Shown here in pieces: positions 19,584 through 29,841 of a stretch of 64,000 nt of DNA. The stretch is taken from contig CAUYUJ010003892.1 of assembly GCA_963575745.1 (NCBI GenBank), positions 471,163 through 535,162 on the forward strand, in the 5' to 3' direction. The stretch's first letter is position 1. Each line of letters opens with the position of its first letter. The translations under genes and the position numbers were made by a program. The stretch is from Prorocentrum cordatum (taxonomy: Eukaryota > Sar > Dinophyceae > Prorocentrales > Prorocentraceae). The notes under the pieces were generated by a model, which saw nothing but the letters and a program-made list of their open reading frames with translations, ran no database searches and had not been told where the DNA came from.

Positions 19584-21770
19584 ATGGCGTTCCCCTGGCC
19601 GTACCCCCATGTCCAACGTTCATCCGCAGCCTCTGCTCCGCGAGGCTCGTCCGAAGTGTCGCCGCCTCGCGGTGCTTCTCAGCCTGCGCCGCCTCGCGGT
19701 GCTGCTCAGCCTGCGGAGGAAGGTGGACAGACGCCTGGTTCTGGCGCTGTGCAGCCTGCGTCTTTCACGGTCGCCTCGTTCAATTTCGGGTTCGAGCAGG
19801 GCATGAAGACTGGTAAGCAGGCGGCCACTCACTGCGCTAACTTCGGAAGGTTGTGCGCCAAGATAGTGGAGACCGCTGATGCTGATATGGTCTGTGGCTG
19901 CGAGGTCGGTGCGCTCCGTGAAGGCTTTCGCCGAGCAGGGATCAACGTGACAGACGTCCTCAGTAAGCCTTTCGGTGATGGCATTCGCTTCTTGGAGGTC
20001 GACAACTACTTGACTCTCTGGGGGTTCCGCGGTGCTTCTCAGCCTGCGGAACTGACTCTGTGCGAAGACAGAAAAGTTTACAGGCCTCCTAGCGGCCGAG
20101 ATATTGATGCTGTTATTTCACATTTTGAGGTGAACAAACCAGGCCATGACAAGTTCCACGTGGTGATCGCCAACATGCACATCGTGTGCGGCAAGAAACC
20201 GCCGAGCATCCAGACTCGAAAGTGGACAGTTCGCCATCTCCGCTTGCACCTGGACGGCCTGGCCAAGATTCTTGAGAATCTAAACGAGGCAGTCGTTGTG
20301 CTTGTAGTCGGCGACGACAACCTCACTTTCCAGGAGGCGCGGGAGGCTACCAGCGCGAGCAGAACGACGAGAAGGTATGGGAGGTCCATGCCACTCCGGC
20401 CGACCTCAAAGGCGACCACGTCGCGGTCTGCGGAGCAGTCGCCCGTTTCTGCTCCATTGCCGATGGCGCGTCTTTTACGGATCGTGGCATGCGCAACGAC
20501 GCACACGATGCGGTGGCGGTTGTGCTCACTCTCCCTGGTGCTATTCAGCCTGGGGAGAGCAAGAGGCGGAAAATTGTCGTCGAAAACGTCTCCGACGCCG
20601 ACATCAGCGTACAGGCGGACCGCGAGTCTTCTGTGCATTGGGATCGGTCGCCGAGTTCTGCTCCTCCGCTTTCACCGACTTCACCGGGCGATCCCGACTA
20701 CGTCGAGGATGTCGTTCAGAATCGCGCGGACGACTTGCACAGGGAGCTGAGGAAGCTTTGGGACGACAGGTACGACGAGGAGTACGATCCGAAAGTCCTC
20801 CATCATCTCAGTCTCTTGCTTTTCAAAAAAGAGGAAGTCCACGGAGCCAGCGGACACTGATCCAGCTGGCGCTCCTCAGCCTGGCTCGGAATATGACACG
20901 GCCTTTGCGTCTCAGGAGGAGACTGGCCGAGCCATTCTCTCTGTCCTTAAGCTTCGACATGACTTTCTGCGGAGCAAGAACATCGACGACATGCGCTACG
21001 TTCTCACGGAGCCTGAGCGCCAGAAATTGGTCAGAGTAGCTCGCGACCAGTACGAGCAGTCGCGGCAGCAGCGTGCGCTTCAGGAACGGGATATCGAAAA
21101 GGGAAAAGCGAAAGGCAAGTCTGCGCCACAAGGGGGCCATGCGGTTCCGCAGGGTCCGAACAAAGGGCCAGGCGGTAAGAAAGGTTCTCACGGTGCTTCT
21201 CAGCCTGCGGAAAAAGGTGGCCAGGCCAAGGGTGCAGGTCTGGGTAGCGTCGCCAAGTTTGTGAAAGACCAGAAGCGTAAGCGGTGGCATCGCCATTTGC
21301 AACGTGTGGCCGGTACCAAACAGATCTGGGAGGTGCTGGCCTTCTCAGGGCGCTTCGACGTTGATTGGTTAACGCAAGCGTTGCAAGCTGATCACAGTGA
21401 GGGCCGTGATGCAGCAGTTCCCGAGGAAGCTCTGCGTCAACAGCGGCGCCGGCTGCACCACCAGAAGGCCGAGGCCATCGCGCGCTACAACGAGGGGGAG
21501 CGGCTTTCCCGCCATCTGTCTGCCCAGGCTGGCCAGCCAAAGCCGAACTTCACGCGCAGGCAGCTGGACGTGTTGCAGATGTTTGAGAGCGGAGCGCTGC
21601 TTCAAATCCGCAACCAAGCGATTCTGGCGTGCGGGCACGGCCGTCTGTTCAGGGGCGATGGCGACTACCTGGACATCGGCGGCAGCACTGGCGGTGGCTC
21701 CAGGCGCATCATCGATTCTTGGCAGCCGCCGGACTGGCGTGACTTCCTCCAAGACGATCAGGACATCTGA
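19584..21770 (+). CDS. EEP-family (exonuclease-endonuclease-phosphatase) nuclease of element 2, two apparent frameshifts
   Basis: The ATG at 19584 opens a frame of about 729 codons. An N-terminal linker has three GA.QPA copies (PRGASQPAPPRGAAQPAEEG). The catalytic fold shows the EEP order: VASFNFGF with Asn at residue about 67, MVCGCEVG with Glu at about 107, ANMHI near 197, GDDN at about 243-246, and a final DAHDAV His at 20504-20506. The C-terminal part is basic and unrecognised (KKRKS, possible nuclear signal near 20829; HGASQPAEKGG; GGSTGGGSRR). The frame changes near 20340 and again at the A-run 20825-20830, each fixed by one base, so sequencing error or recent decay are both possible. 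Helentrons encode an EEP endonuclease, usually fused to Rep-helicase; here it is a separate gene. Confidence 0.65.
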
Positions 21771-22330
21771 GTTTTGCAAGTCTCCCTGCCCGCGGTGCTT
21801 CTCAGCCTGCGGTCTGCCGCTCTCCAGCTGCGGTCACGAGCAGTAGTGTTCGAAAGCATGCGAGTTCCTGCGGTGCTTCTCAGCCTGCAGGTTTCGCAGC
21901 CTGCGCTCTGCAGTACAAGTGCTTTTCAGCATGCGACATCCTGCGGTGCTTCTCAGCCTGCAGGGTTCGCTACGTGCGGTTTGCAATGCATTCCTTTTCA
22001 GTATGCGAGTTCCTGCGGTGTTTCTCAGGCTGCAGGGCTCCGAGGCTCTTCGCTTCGATGCCAATGTTTTCAGACACCGTAGCTCCGTTCCGTAAACGTC
22101 TTCCAAGATCCGCTCGCAACCTTTTGCAGCTGGCTGTCTGCACGCTTCGCCGGCTTTTGCTGCGCGGACAATTTTCTCACACACGTCAGCGCCGTTTGTA
22201 GGCGTCAGACAAACATGTAGACATTCACGAAGGGCTTAGTCTGTATATCGTCACATCATTACATACGCAGTCGTCGAACACATCGGTGTACATTCAGCGC
22301 TTTGTCCTTCTACAGCATTCTTTCCGTTGA
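21771..22330 (+). repeat. 3' module, first copy in element 2, with clustered 17-bp repeats
   Basis: Copies of GCGGTGCTTCTCAGCCTGC occur near 21791, 21872 and 21946, with a variant near 22016. They are interleaved with CTCTGCAGTACAAGTGCTTT, ATGCATTCCTTTTCAGTATG and TTCTCACACACGTCAGCGCC. The block from about 21905 onward recurs at 24745-25180 and 40695-41085, forming a conserved 3' UTR or terminal domain. It is not coding. Confidence 0.75.
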
Positions 22331-23271
22331 TAACAGTGTTCTGATGGGTTCGCTTCGTTCTAAAGCGTTGATAGCAGTGTCTCGTTTGCGGACAACTCAT
22401 TCTATATCAACTCACTGATACCGAGTTTCCTTTCACCATAAGTGAATGCATACCAGTGTATGTTGGTTACTACAAAAGTTGGTTCCTACAACCGACTTCA
22501 TGATCGCTATCATCATCGCAGATTTCACTCATCCTCATCACCACGACTGGTTCACGTTGGCCTGCGGTGCTTCTCAGCCTGCAGTTCCTTTCGTTACACT
22601 GTAGTTGAAGCCGTTCATGGCAGTGACTCGTTTAAAGACAACTTTAGTATTGGTGGAAGTGTCGATAGCAGCGTTTCTTTTTAATTATACAAGCGTTGAT
22701 AGCAGTGTCTCGTTTGTGGACAACTCATTATATATCAACTCATTCATACAGAGTTTCCTTTTCGCAGCAAGAGAATGCACAGCAGTGTATCTGCATTACT
22801 GGCCCCCACTCCATTATCACTATCATCATCAACGATTTCCTACACGCGTGTGCGCGGCGGTCGCCATGAGTGAAAAGTTTGCAGAGACTTCTCGCATTGA
22901 TACCCATGGGTCACTTCAGAGTGAACTCATTTGTGATCTTCTTTCATTGGAAGTTGAATCGGTTGATGGCAGTGCCTCGTTTAAACTCCACTTTGGTATT
23001 GCTAGTAGTGTCAATGCCAGCGTCTCTTTTTAATTGTGCAAGCGTTGATAGCAGTGTCTCGTTTGTGGTTAGTTATAACAGCGTTGATAGCAGTGTCTCG
23101 TTTGCGGACACCTCATTGTACATCAACTCGCTGATGCCGGGTTTCCTATCATCACCATCATCATCATCCTTAACCTCCTCTACGAAAAAAGGTTTGGCCA
23201 GGAGGTTTTTACCCGCGGTCGTTCCCACCATGGAGAAGAAAGACTTGTTACAAATGAAAACGCGACGGGAT
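22331..23271 (+). repeat. Imperfect ~330-380 bp tandem repeats carrying the second micro-repeat
   Basis: GCGTTGATAGCAGTGTCTCG recurs at about 22364, 22691, 23042 and 23074. It is usually followed by ACTCATT.TATATCAACTCA, and each long unit has ATCATCATC-type repeats. Degenerate cores are at about 22660, 22960 and 23005. No gene is seen. Confidence 0.65.
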
Positions 23272-23294
23272 CCGTAGCCACATGTTTGCTCGAG
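23272..23294 (+). other. Possible degenerate dinoflagellate spliced-leader relic
   Basis: CCGTAGCCA followed by CATGTTTGCTCGAG matches the start and, loosely, the end of the dinoflagellate spliced leader, with an insertion and a mismatch. Such relics mark reinserted mRNAs. A chance match is quite possible. Confidence 0.2.
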
Positions 23295-23363
23295 TTTCAC
23301 CTGGCCGTCCAGCCGCGGCGGTGCTCCTCAGCCTGCCTTGTCACAATGCCAGCACGCGGCTAG

Positions 23364-24350
23364 GCATCGCCCCCGCCACCCCCGGCCCCGTGCGATGGCC
23401 CGTGGGAGATTCTGCCGGATCCGCCCGCACCGACTCCTCAGCCAGGTGTCGACGTGGTCATTGAGCAGGCTCACCTCGAAGACATCCGCCGTACACCAGG
23501 GATGGGCGGCAAGACCGCCTGCCAGTGGCAGCGCGCGCTGCGCGCCGAGTGCATTGTCAACAACTTGTCGTTCAAAGACGTAACAAACGACCCGTCCTAC
23601 GACTGGAAGCAACTGCTTCGGTCTGCCGCTCCGGGTTTCGCTAAGCGCATAATCGGGCAGGGCATCGCCCAGGTTCTCTTTCGCATCATCGAGACAGAGC
23701 GCGACCCTAACTACTCCAACACGGATGGCCACGGCAGGCACTTCTTCGAGTTCCGTCGTGCAGACGGTTCAGCCATGCGCCTGCATTACCATACGAACGG
23801 CCGACCCGATGAGCCCACCTATGTCGGTCCACCACGCGCCGTTGCTCAGCCTGCCGTGCCTGAGCCTGGCGCTGCTCAGCCTCATGTTCCTCGTGGCGGC
23901 GCTGCTCAGACTGCCGTGCCTGACGGTGGCGCTGCTCAGCCTGCCGAGACTGGCGGTGATGCCCCACTGCTCTTCACACAGGAGCACCTGCAAGAGGCAG
24001 CCTGCACGCGCCAGATTGTGGGCCGCGACGAAGCCAGCGCCGCTCTCCAATCGCTGTTGCACTACCACCATGGCGAGACTGCCCCAGGTGCTGTTGACAT
24101 CACCGATGGCTCAGCATTTGACTGGCTTCGATGGGTGGCACATATCGAAGGTGCGCGCGACGTCATCCGCAATGGCGCCCACAGGGTCTACGCTGTCCGC
24201 TGGAATCCGCACTGGGCTCCAGAGGCCGTCTTCTGCTACGGCAACAACACCTACAGCACACTGGTGCCCCGCAAATCGCGCTACACAGGCTCGTGGAGCC
24301 ACGCGCGAATTGTGACTCACCGGAACGCCAATTGGGTGACCGAACCGTAG
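23364..24350 (+). CDS. Unrecognised protein of element 2, with GA.QPA repeat linker
   Basis: An open frame from just after TAG at 23361-23363 to the stop at 24350, about 328 codons. A proline-rich start (PDPPAPTPQPGVDVVIEQAH) leads into a possibly folded domain (about 23470-23780: DIRRTPGMGGKTACQWQRAL, NDPSYDWKQLL, RHFFEFRRADG). A linker of repeated (G)AAQP units follows at 23840-23945, then a second domain (QIVGRDEASAALQSLLHYHH, SAFDWLRWVAHIEGARDVI, WNPHWAPEAVFCYGNN). No ATG is obvious at the start; AG at 23362-23363 could be a splice acceptor. Codon use and the in-phase linker support real coding. No family is recognised; it is present only in element 2. Confidence 0.5.
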   Translation, partial: ASPPPPPAPCDGPWEILPDPPAPTPQPGVDVVIEQAHLEDIRRTPGMGGKTACQWQRALRAECIVNNLSFKDVTNDPSYDWKQLLRSAAPGFAKRIIGQGIAQVLFRIIETERDPNYSNTDGHGRHFFEFRRADGSAMRLHYHTNGRPDEPTYVGPPRAVAQPAVPEPGAAQPHVPRGGAAQTAVPDGGAAQPAETGGDAPLLFTQEHLQEAACTRQIVGRDEASAALQSLLHYHHGETAPGAVDITDGSAFDWLRWVAHIEGARDVIRNGAHRVYAVRWNPHWAPEAVFCYGNNTYSTLVPRKSRYTGSWSHARIVTHRNANWVTEP

Positions 24351-24487
24351 CTATCTGCGGCCCCTGTGGCAGCTACGCCGAGGCTGGTGTTGCGGGATCA
24401 AATAACCTGGGAGTGATCTCTGGCAAACGAGATGTGGTGCTTCTCAGCCTGCACTCATGTGACACGCAATGCCGTGCCCTACAATCG

Positions 24488-24760
24488 CGTGGTGTTTCTC
24501 AGCCTGCACTCGCAGGTCCTTCGGAGGTCAATTGTTATGAGTTCGGCACGGTCTCGGTCAAGTACAGCGTGCTGTGGGGATCCCGAGATGGGGCCTGGCT
24601 CAAGGTGCTCAAGACGTACTTGAGTGTCCCAGAGCCGGAGTGCCAGCTGATCCTCGGGAGTTGGAACGGCATTTTCAGGCCGTGGCCGGACACGTTCTGG
24701 ATCAGGACGGGGGGGTCCGAGCCCGAGATAGTTGCTAGCGCTCTGCAGTACAAGTGCTTT
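24488..24760 (+). CDS. Exon-like open stretch downstream of the unknown ORF (partial)
   Basis: It begins with a 17-bp-type repeat in the usual coding phase (GVSQPALAG) and stays open through CYEFGTVSVKYSVLWGSRDG, AWLKVLKTYLSVPEPECQLI and SWNGIFRPWPDTFWIRTGG. Amino acid composition is protein-like, but no start, stop or splice sites can be fixed. Its last part (DTFWIRTGGSEPEI) also survives as a fragment in element 3 at 40640-40680. The function is unknown. Confidence 0.35.
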
Positions 24761-25190
24761 TCAGCATGCGACATCCTGCGGTGCTTCTCAGCCTGCAGGG
24801 TTCGCAGCGTGCGGTTTGCAATGCATTCCTTTTCAGTATGCGAGTTCCTGCGGTGTTTCTCAGGTTGCAGGGCTCCGAGGCTCTTCCCTTCGATGCCAAT
24901 GTTTTCAGACACCGTAGCTCCGTTCCGTAAACATCTTCCAAGAGCCGCTCTCAACTTTTTGCAGCTGGCGGTCTGCAGACGTAGTCTGTCTCAGCATGCG
25001 AGCTCCCGCACGCTTCGCCGGCTTTTGCTGCGCGGACAATTTTCTCACACACGTCAGCGCCGTTTGTAGGCGTCAGAAAAACATGTAGACATTCACGAAG
25101 GGCACAGTCTGTATATCGTCACATCATTACATACGCAGTCGTCGAACACATCGGTGTACATTCAGTCGCTTTTGTCCTTCTAGCTGGTCC
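24740..25190 (+). repeat. 3' module, second copy in element 2
   Basis: Nearly the same as 21905-22310 and as 40690-41085: CTCTGCAGTACAAGTGCTTT, GCGGTGCTTCTCAGCCTGC near 24777, CTGCGCGGACAATTTTCTC, then CATGTAGACATTCACGAAGG and CACATCGGTGTACATTCAG. It is non-coding. Confidence 0.75.
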
Positions 25191-25198
25191 CGCTTCGT

Positions 25199-25480
25199 GC
25201 TGAGGCGGAGGCTGAAGGCAGGCAGAGGCTGAGGCAGGCAGAGGCCTGAGGCCGAGGCCGACGGCAGACTAGGCATAGGCCAGAAGCAGGCTGGGCAGAG
25301 GCATAGCAGGCTGAGGCTGAGGCTGAGGCTGATGCAGGCTGAGGCTGAGGCAGGCTGAGGCTGAGGCCGAGGCCAAAGGCAGACTGATGCTGAGGCTAAA
25401 GCAGGCTGAGGCTGAGGCTGAGGCAGGCTGAGGCTGAGGCAGGCGGAGGCTGAGGCTGAGGCAGGCTGAGGCTGAGGCTG
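25199..25480 (+). repeat. (AGGCTG)n/(AGGC) microsatellite near the 3' end of element 2
   Basis: About 280 bp of AGGCTGAGGC repeats with interspersed GCAGGCTGAG, the inverse complement of CTCAGCCTGC (the core of the 17-bp repeat). A shorter version is at 41096-41125 in element 3. Confidence 0.8.
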
Positions 25481-25580
25481 TGACTGCGACTGCCGTTGCC
25501 ACTGCGACTGTCCTCGCGAATGCGACAACGACTGCGAGAACAGCAGAAATCTACAACTGGATTCTCATCCGAATCTTAAG

Positions 25581-25645
25581 GGGAATGCTTCCAGATATGC
25601 CCAACACATGGCTGTTAGTTAACCCTCTATGCCGGGATAAATTTT
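25581..25645 (+). repeat. 3' terminus of element 2
   Basis: GGGAATGCTTCCAGATATGC, then ACACATGGCTGTTAGTT and GCCGGGATAAATTTT match the ends of elements 1 and 3. The inverted repeat (GGCTGTTAG) is degenerate and an extra AACCCTCTA replaces part of the tail. About 16 bp of unclear origin separate it from element 3. Confidence 0.6.
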
Positions 25646-25800
25646 CTTTTGGGTGTTGTATAACCCTAACAGCGAAGGACTGATAGGTTTCTAGTGGTCT
25701 CAAAAAGCTCACAAACACTAAACCACATGGGGGGTCCGGTGCAGGTGTTGGGGAGTTGCCGGGCGGCAGGGTGCCGGGCTCGTTTTTCACCAACAGTCAC

Positions 25801-26222
25801 ACACTTCGTGCTCTTCGACTTCCCAGAACTCCATTCCCAGGCCTCATTCTGAATACCCGGATGCAACAGTCACACACTTCGTGTTCTTCGAGATCCCAGA
25901 ACGCCATTCCCGGGCCACATTTAGAATAACCAGATGCAAACAGTCACACACTTCGTGTCTCTTCGACATCCCATAACGCCATACCTCCCCGGTCCACATT
26001 CTGGAGGGCCGGATGCAACAGTCACACACTTCGTGCTCTTCGAGTTCCCAGAACTCCATTCCCGGGCCACATTTTGAATGCCCGGAGCCAACTGTAGGCC
26101 ACTCCGTGCTCTTCGAGTTCCCAGAACTCCATTCCCGGGCCACATTTTGAATGCCCGTAGCCAACTGCTGGCAGTTTCGTGCTCTTCGACTTCCCAGAAT
26201 TCCCATTCCTGGGCCACATTTT
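25801..26222 (+). repeat. Six ~73-bp tandem repeats (iteron-like array), element 3
   Basis: CTTCGTGCTCTTCG or a variant occurs at about 25804, 25877, 25951, 26029, 26102 and 26175. The third and fourth units are stretched by small insertions. Confidence 0.85.
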
Positions 26223-26595
26223 CAGCAGGGGCAAGAGCACGACGAGGAGGAGGACGAGCAAGACCAGGAGGACGAGGACGAGCAGGAGCAGGACGAGGAG
26301 CAGGAGGAGCAGGAGAAGAAGGACGAGCAGGAGGAGGAGGAGGACGAGCAGGAGGATGAGGACGACCAGGAGGAGGAGGACGACCAGGAAGAGGAGGAGG
26401 NNNNNNNNNNNNNNNNNNNNNNNNNNNNNNNNNNNNNNNNNNNNNNNNNNNNNNNNNNNNNNNNNNNNNNNNNNNNNNNNNNNNNNNNNNNNNNNNNNNN
26501 ATGAGGAGGAGGAGGAGGAGCAGGAGAAAGAAGACGAGCAGGAGGAGGACGAGGACGAGCAGGAGGAGGAGGAGGAGGACGAACAGGAGGGGAGG
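26223..26595 (+). repeat. GGA/GAC-rich purine tract of element 3
   Basis: It begins GCAGGGGCAAGAGCACGACG exactly as in element 1 and consists of GAGGACGAGCAG-type repeats. It is interrupted by the N-gap at 26401-26500. Confidence 0.85.
26401..26500. other. Assembly gap, 100 N
   Basis: Exactly 100 N within the purine repeat, so the true tract length is unknown. Element 1 has more than 900 bp of such sequence here. Confidence 0.99.
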
Positions 26596-26636
26596 GCGGC
26601 CGGCTGCCCCGAGTCGTGCGCACAGGGGCTCTGAGG

Positions 26637-28024
26637 AAGGCTCCCTAAGCTCGAGACGCTTTGAATACTTTGTAGTTTCCTCGTAGCTTCCTTTCCATGC
26701 CTTTGTAGCTTCCACGCACTCCTGCGTCGCCAAGTTTCTTCTTTTCTTCTCGCAGCGTCCTTGTCGTGTCGCGGGGTGCGTTTGCGTCACTTCGGTGTTG
26801 CTGCGCCTTGAGACGTGTCTCTGCGCTCCCTAAGCTCGAGACGCTTTGAATACTTTGTAGTTTCCTCGTAGCTTCCTTTCCATGCCTTTGTAGCTTCCAC
26901 GCACTCCTGCGTCGCCGAGTTTCTTCTTGCAGCGTCCTTGTCGCGTCGCGGGGTGCGTTTGCGTCACTTCGGTGTTGCTGCGCCTTGAGACGTGTCTCTG
27001 CTGCTTCTTCGTCCCATCGGGGAGTCCAGCGTCACCGAATTTGTTCCAGCATTGTGCTTGTCGTTCCAGGTCGTGCGTACGCGCGCAGAATGTTTCTCTG
27101 CAGCGTCCTCGTCGCATCAGGATGTCCAGCGTCGCAGAATGCATCCTTGTAGCGCCTCTTCTTCCAGGGCGACGTGGTCCTGAGCCGCCGCGGACGACTC
27201 GCCGCGGACGGTTCCATTCGATTCCACGGGCGATCGTGCGCATGTAGTTTGCCACGCGCCTGCGCGCGCGGAGAGGGCCTGGGCGCCCTGTCGCCTGCGG
27301 GCGACCGCGCGGGTTAGTCCCCGCAAAAGCCAAAAAAGGCATTTCCACACGCCGGGTAAAGCCTAAAAGGGCTTTCGTCTGCCTGATCCCCCCCCCCTCT
27401 TTCCTTCTCTTCTTTCATCGAAGTCAGAACCCCCGCCCCCGATGACGTCCTCCGCTGGCCTGGGTGGTCTACTCAGGTCGCGGAGGGGGATAGGGGGGGG
27501 GTCGTTGCCACGGCTGGTGCCTCGATTCACGACGGGGAGGGGGGGGTGCACCGTTCCCTCGGATGGGCACATCCCCCCCTCCAAGGGCCTCCGAGCCCTC
27601 CCTCTCCGTCCTTTTCTTCTCCCATATCCTTCCCTCCCTCGCGGTTTTCGAAGCCTTTGGCGTCTCCGCCCACCAGAGCGGGGATCTCGACCCCCCAATG
27701 GGATTCGTGGAGCGGGGGGGGCCTTGAGAAGCGAAACATTTCTTGGGGCGGGGCCACACAGCACACACATCACATCCATCGAGTCACGCACACATACAGC
27801 AACACGCTTTCTCGACTCCACAGGGGGGTGCTTCGTGGAGGCATCACTTGTAACTTTGCAATTCTGTAATCATTGCCGTTCTGGTTCAAAGAACTTTGAT
27901 TGCAGGAGTTCGAGGCAAAAGCGAGCCTTGTCCGCATCCGCTCAACCAGTCTCACCGTGCCGTGCACGGTGCTTCTCAGCCTGTGTCACTGTGCGCTCCA
28001 CGGTGATCCTCCGGGTGAGCTACC
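26637..28024 (+). promoter_or_regulatory. Leader of element 3: tandem doublet plus conserved non-coding region
   Basis: The doublet at 26637-27001 and the following 1 kb match 2580-3972 closely (CTCCCTAAGCTCGAGACGC twice, GTCCAGCGTC repeats, C-runs, then GTGCTTCTCAGCCTGTG just before the ATG). Conservation without an open frame suggests promoter and UTR function. Confidence 0.4.
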
Positions 28025-29841
28025 ATGGCTGCTGCTGCAGAACAGCCGACGTCTCCACTGGGTTTTCTCACGAAGAGCAGCGCCAAACCCCAAGACTTCC
28101 TTGTCCGAGTATACAAGCCCAGGGAGATCAAGTACTCGTACAAGAGCAGGAACAATGGCCAGCTAGTCCATGCAAACCGATTCACATGCATTCTGCTTGG
28201 CACAGACTCAGAGCACTATTGTGAGGCCATCCTCAAAGGAACTCCAGCAGAAGTCCAAGCTGCTCAGAAAAAGTTCCCTCCGATGACGGCGTGGAAACTC
28301 TCCAGCGTCGGCCTGGACAGTCGGCAGCAGGACGCTTTTGTGCATACGTCTGTTCGTGTCGTGGTCGACCTCAAGCGCGCAACCTGCAGTCCAGTGCTCA
28401 AAAGCTCTCCGGAGTAGACCTCCTTGGCATCGGCGCCGGCTCCAGCGACTACAGTGGCAGACATGATGAACATCAAATCGCAGCGTTGCTTCGATGTCAT
28501 GGCTGTGGTTCATTCTGTTTCAGAAACCCGCACTCCCGCTGGCCACCCTCCAGTGGCAAGCGTGCATCTGGTCGACGGCACACAGACGAGTAACTCCAAG
28601 ACAGCGGAGGCTGTGATTGCAGTCTGGGGATCCACCAACATAGAGCTTTGTCGCTCTCACAAAGGACAACCGCTGCTGTTTCTCAACGTGGCGGGCAAAT
28701 TCGACGGCAAACTGGAGCAGAACTTGTCGCAAGATCGCGTGGTGGATTCCGCATGCTCTTGTCCCAGAATGACTCAACTACACGACTTAGCAGCCACTCA
28801 AGACTTCGCGATGGACCGGGAGCAGCTGACCACCGCTCATGCGGGTACTTGGGATCCAGACCATGCTTCGCAGATTCTCACCGGAGAAGCACTCCTCTCC
28901 TGCTGTGCCTTTTTGGCTATGGCGTCGGATGATCCGAATGCAAACTTGCCACTCTTGTTGCAGGTCAATGGGATGAGGCTTGAGGAACCGGAGCCAGCCG
29001 ACTCTGTGGTGGAGATCACAGGCGAGCGCGTCTTCTTTACGACTACTGCTCGTGATTTCAGTGGCTCGTGCAAAGTCGGCGTATCCCAAGCGGCAGCCTT
29101 CGCCTTGACCGGCATTGATAGCATGCAAGAATTCAAAAATTCACGACGAGAAAGCTATCTCCTTCCCTCCACTGAGCAATTGTCGCATCATACGACGCGT
29201 GCGCAATGTGGCTGCGAATGCACAGGATGGACTTTCGTCAACACGACTGTGGTGGCCGTTTCACCGCTTCAGATATCGCACGCCCCGAATACGTCTTACA
29301 ATGTCGTCTTGGAGATCCTGAAGCAGTGCCGCGAGAGCCAGGATGCAATGCTCGCGGCACAGCTCTCTGAGATACGGTCTTGCCCCTTCTACGGCATGCG
29401 CGTGCAGTACTCACCAGCGGGTGGAGGGGGTGAAAGCTTGAGTCGTTCTCGTTCGTACCACGCAGAAGTCTCGGTGCGTCCACTGCGGCTGGCTTCGTCG
29501 TGTCCACACCAGGTGTCACGGACGCTTCTGACGGTGAGTCTTCCCACTCAGTGACGATTCACGACACTGCTCAGTTGACAACTTGCTCTCGTTCAAAATG
29601 GATCCGCCCAACCGAGCGAAGCACAGAGTCTGCTTGTTGCTCATTACTGGCTGTTCAAACGGCATGACGGTGCACAGCGTGACCCACATTGACGACTCCG
29701 TCGTGTCTGAGGCGCAGTACTTCATTAAAAAATTGAGAACACTGTTTCAGCCATAAGCGGATGAATGAGTGGAGCACGACGCCGGAATCCGCCAAGAAGT
29801 GCCGCATTCTTGAAAGCCACCCCTCAGGAGAAAGCTTGTGA
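28025..29841 (+). pseudogene. RPA-like ORF1 of element 3, broken
   Basis: It aligns with the intact ORF of element 1. TAG at 28415-28417 replaces a Glu codon after residue 130. Further on, small indels occur near 29130, a 12-bp loss lies near 29226, and a shortened segment (GGTGAAAGCTTGAGTCG) near 29430 removes coding sequence. The OB-fold segment (FDVMAVVHSVSETRTPAG onward) is still readable at 28490-28800. It cannot encode the full protein. Confidence 0.8.

Larger units (their letters stand above)
18670..25645 (+). mobile_element. Element 2: Helitron2-like element carrying an EEP nuclease but no Rep-helicase, 7 kb
   Basis: It starts with the same module and six 73-bp repeats as elements 1 and 3. 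It ends with the same tail type (GGAATGCTTCCAGATATGC... GGCTGTTAG... GCCGGGATAAATTTT). The GGA tract, ORF1 and polyprotein are absent. Instead it holds an A-rich insert, an EEP-type nuclease gene, a 3' module, a spacer of ~330-380 bp repeats, an unknown ORF and a second copy of the 3' module. The duplicated 3' module (21890-22320 and 24740-25180) suggests a composite of two units. It lies directly against element 1, with about 16 bp before element 3. Confidence 0.65.

Noticed and set aside
22015-22033. GGTGTTTCTCAGGCTGC variants as a separate repeat family
   Set aside because: They differ from the main 17-bp repeat by one or two bases and sit in the same module, so they are diverged copies.
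1103-26222. CRISPR-like interpretation of the 73-bp arrays
   Set aside because: Units are tandem without unique spacers, the genome is eukaryotic and no cas genes are present.
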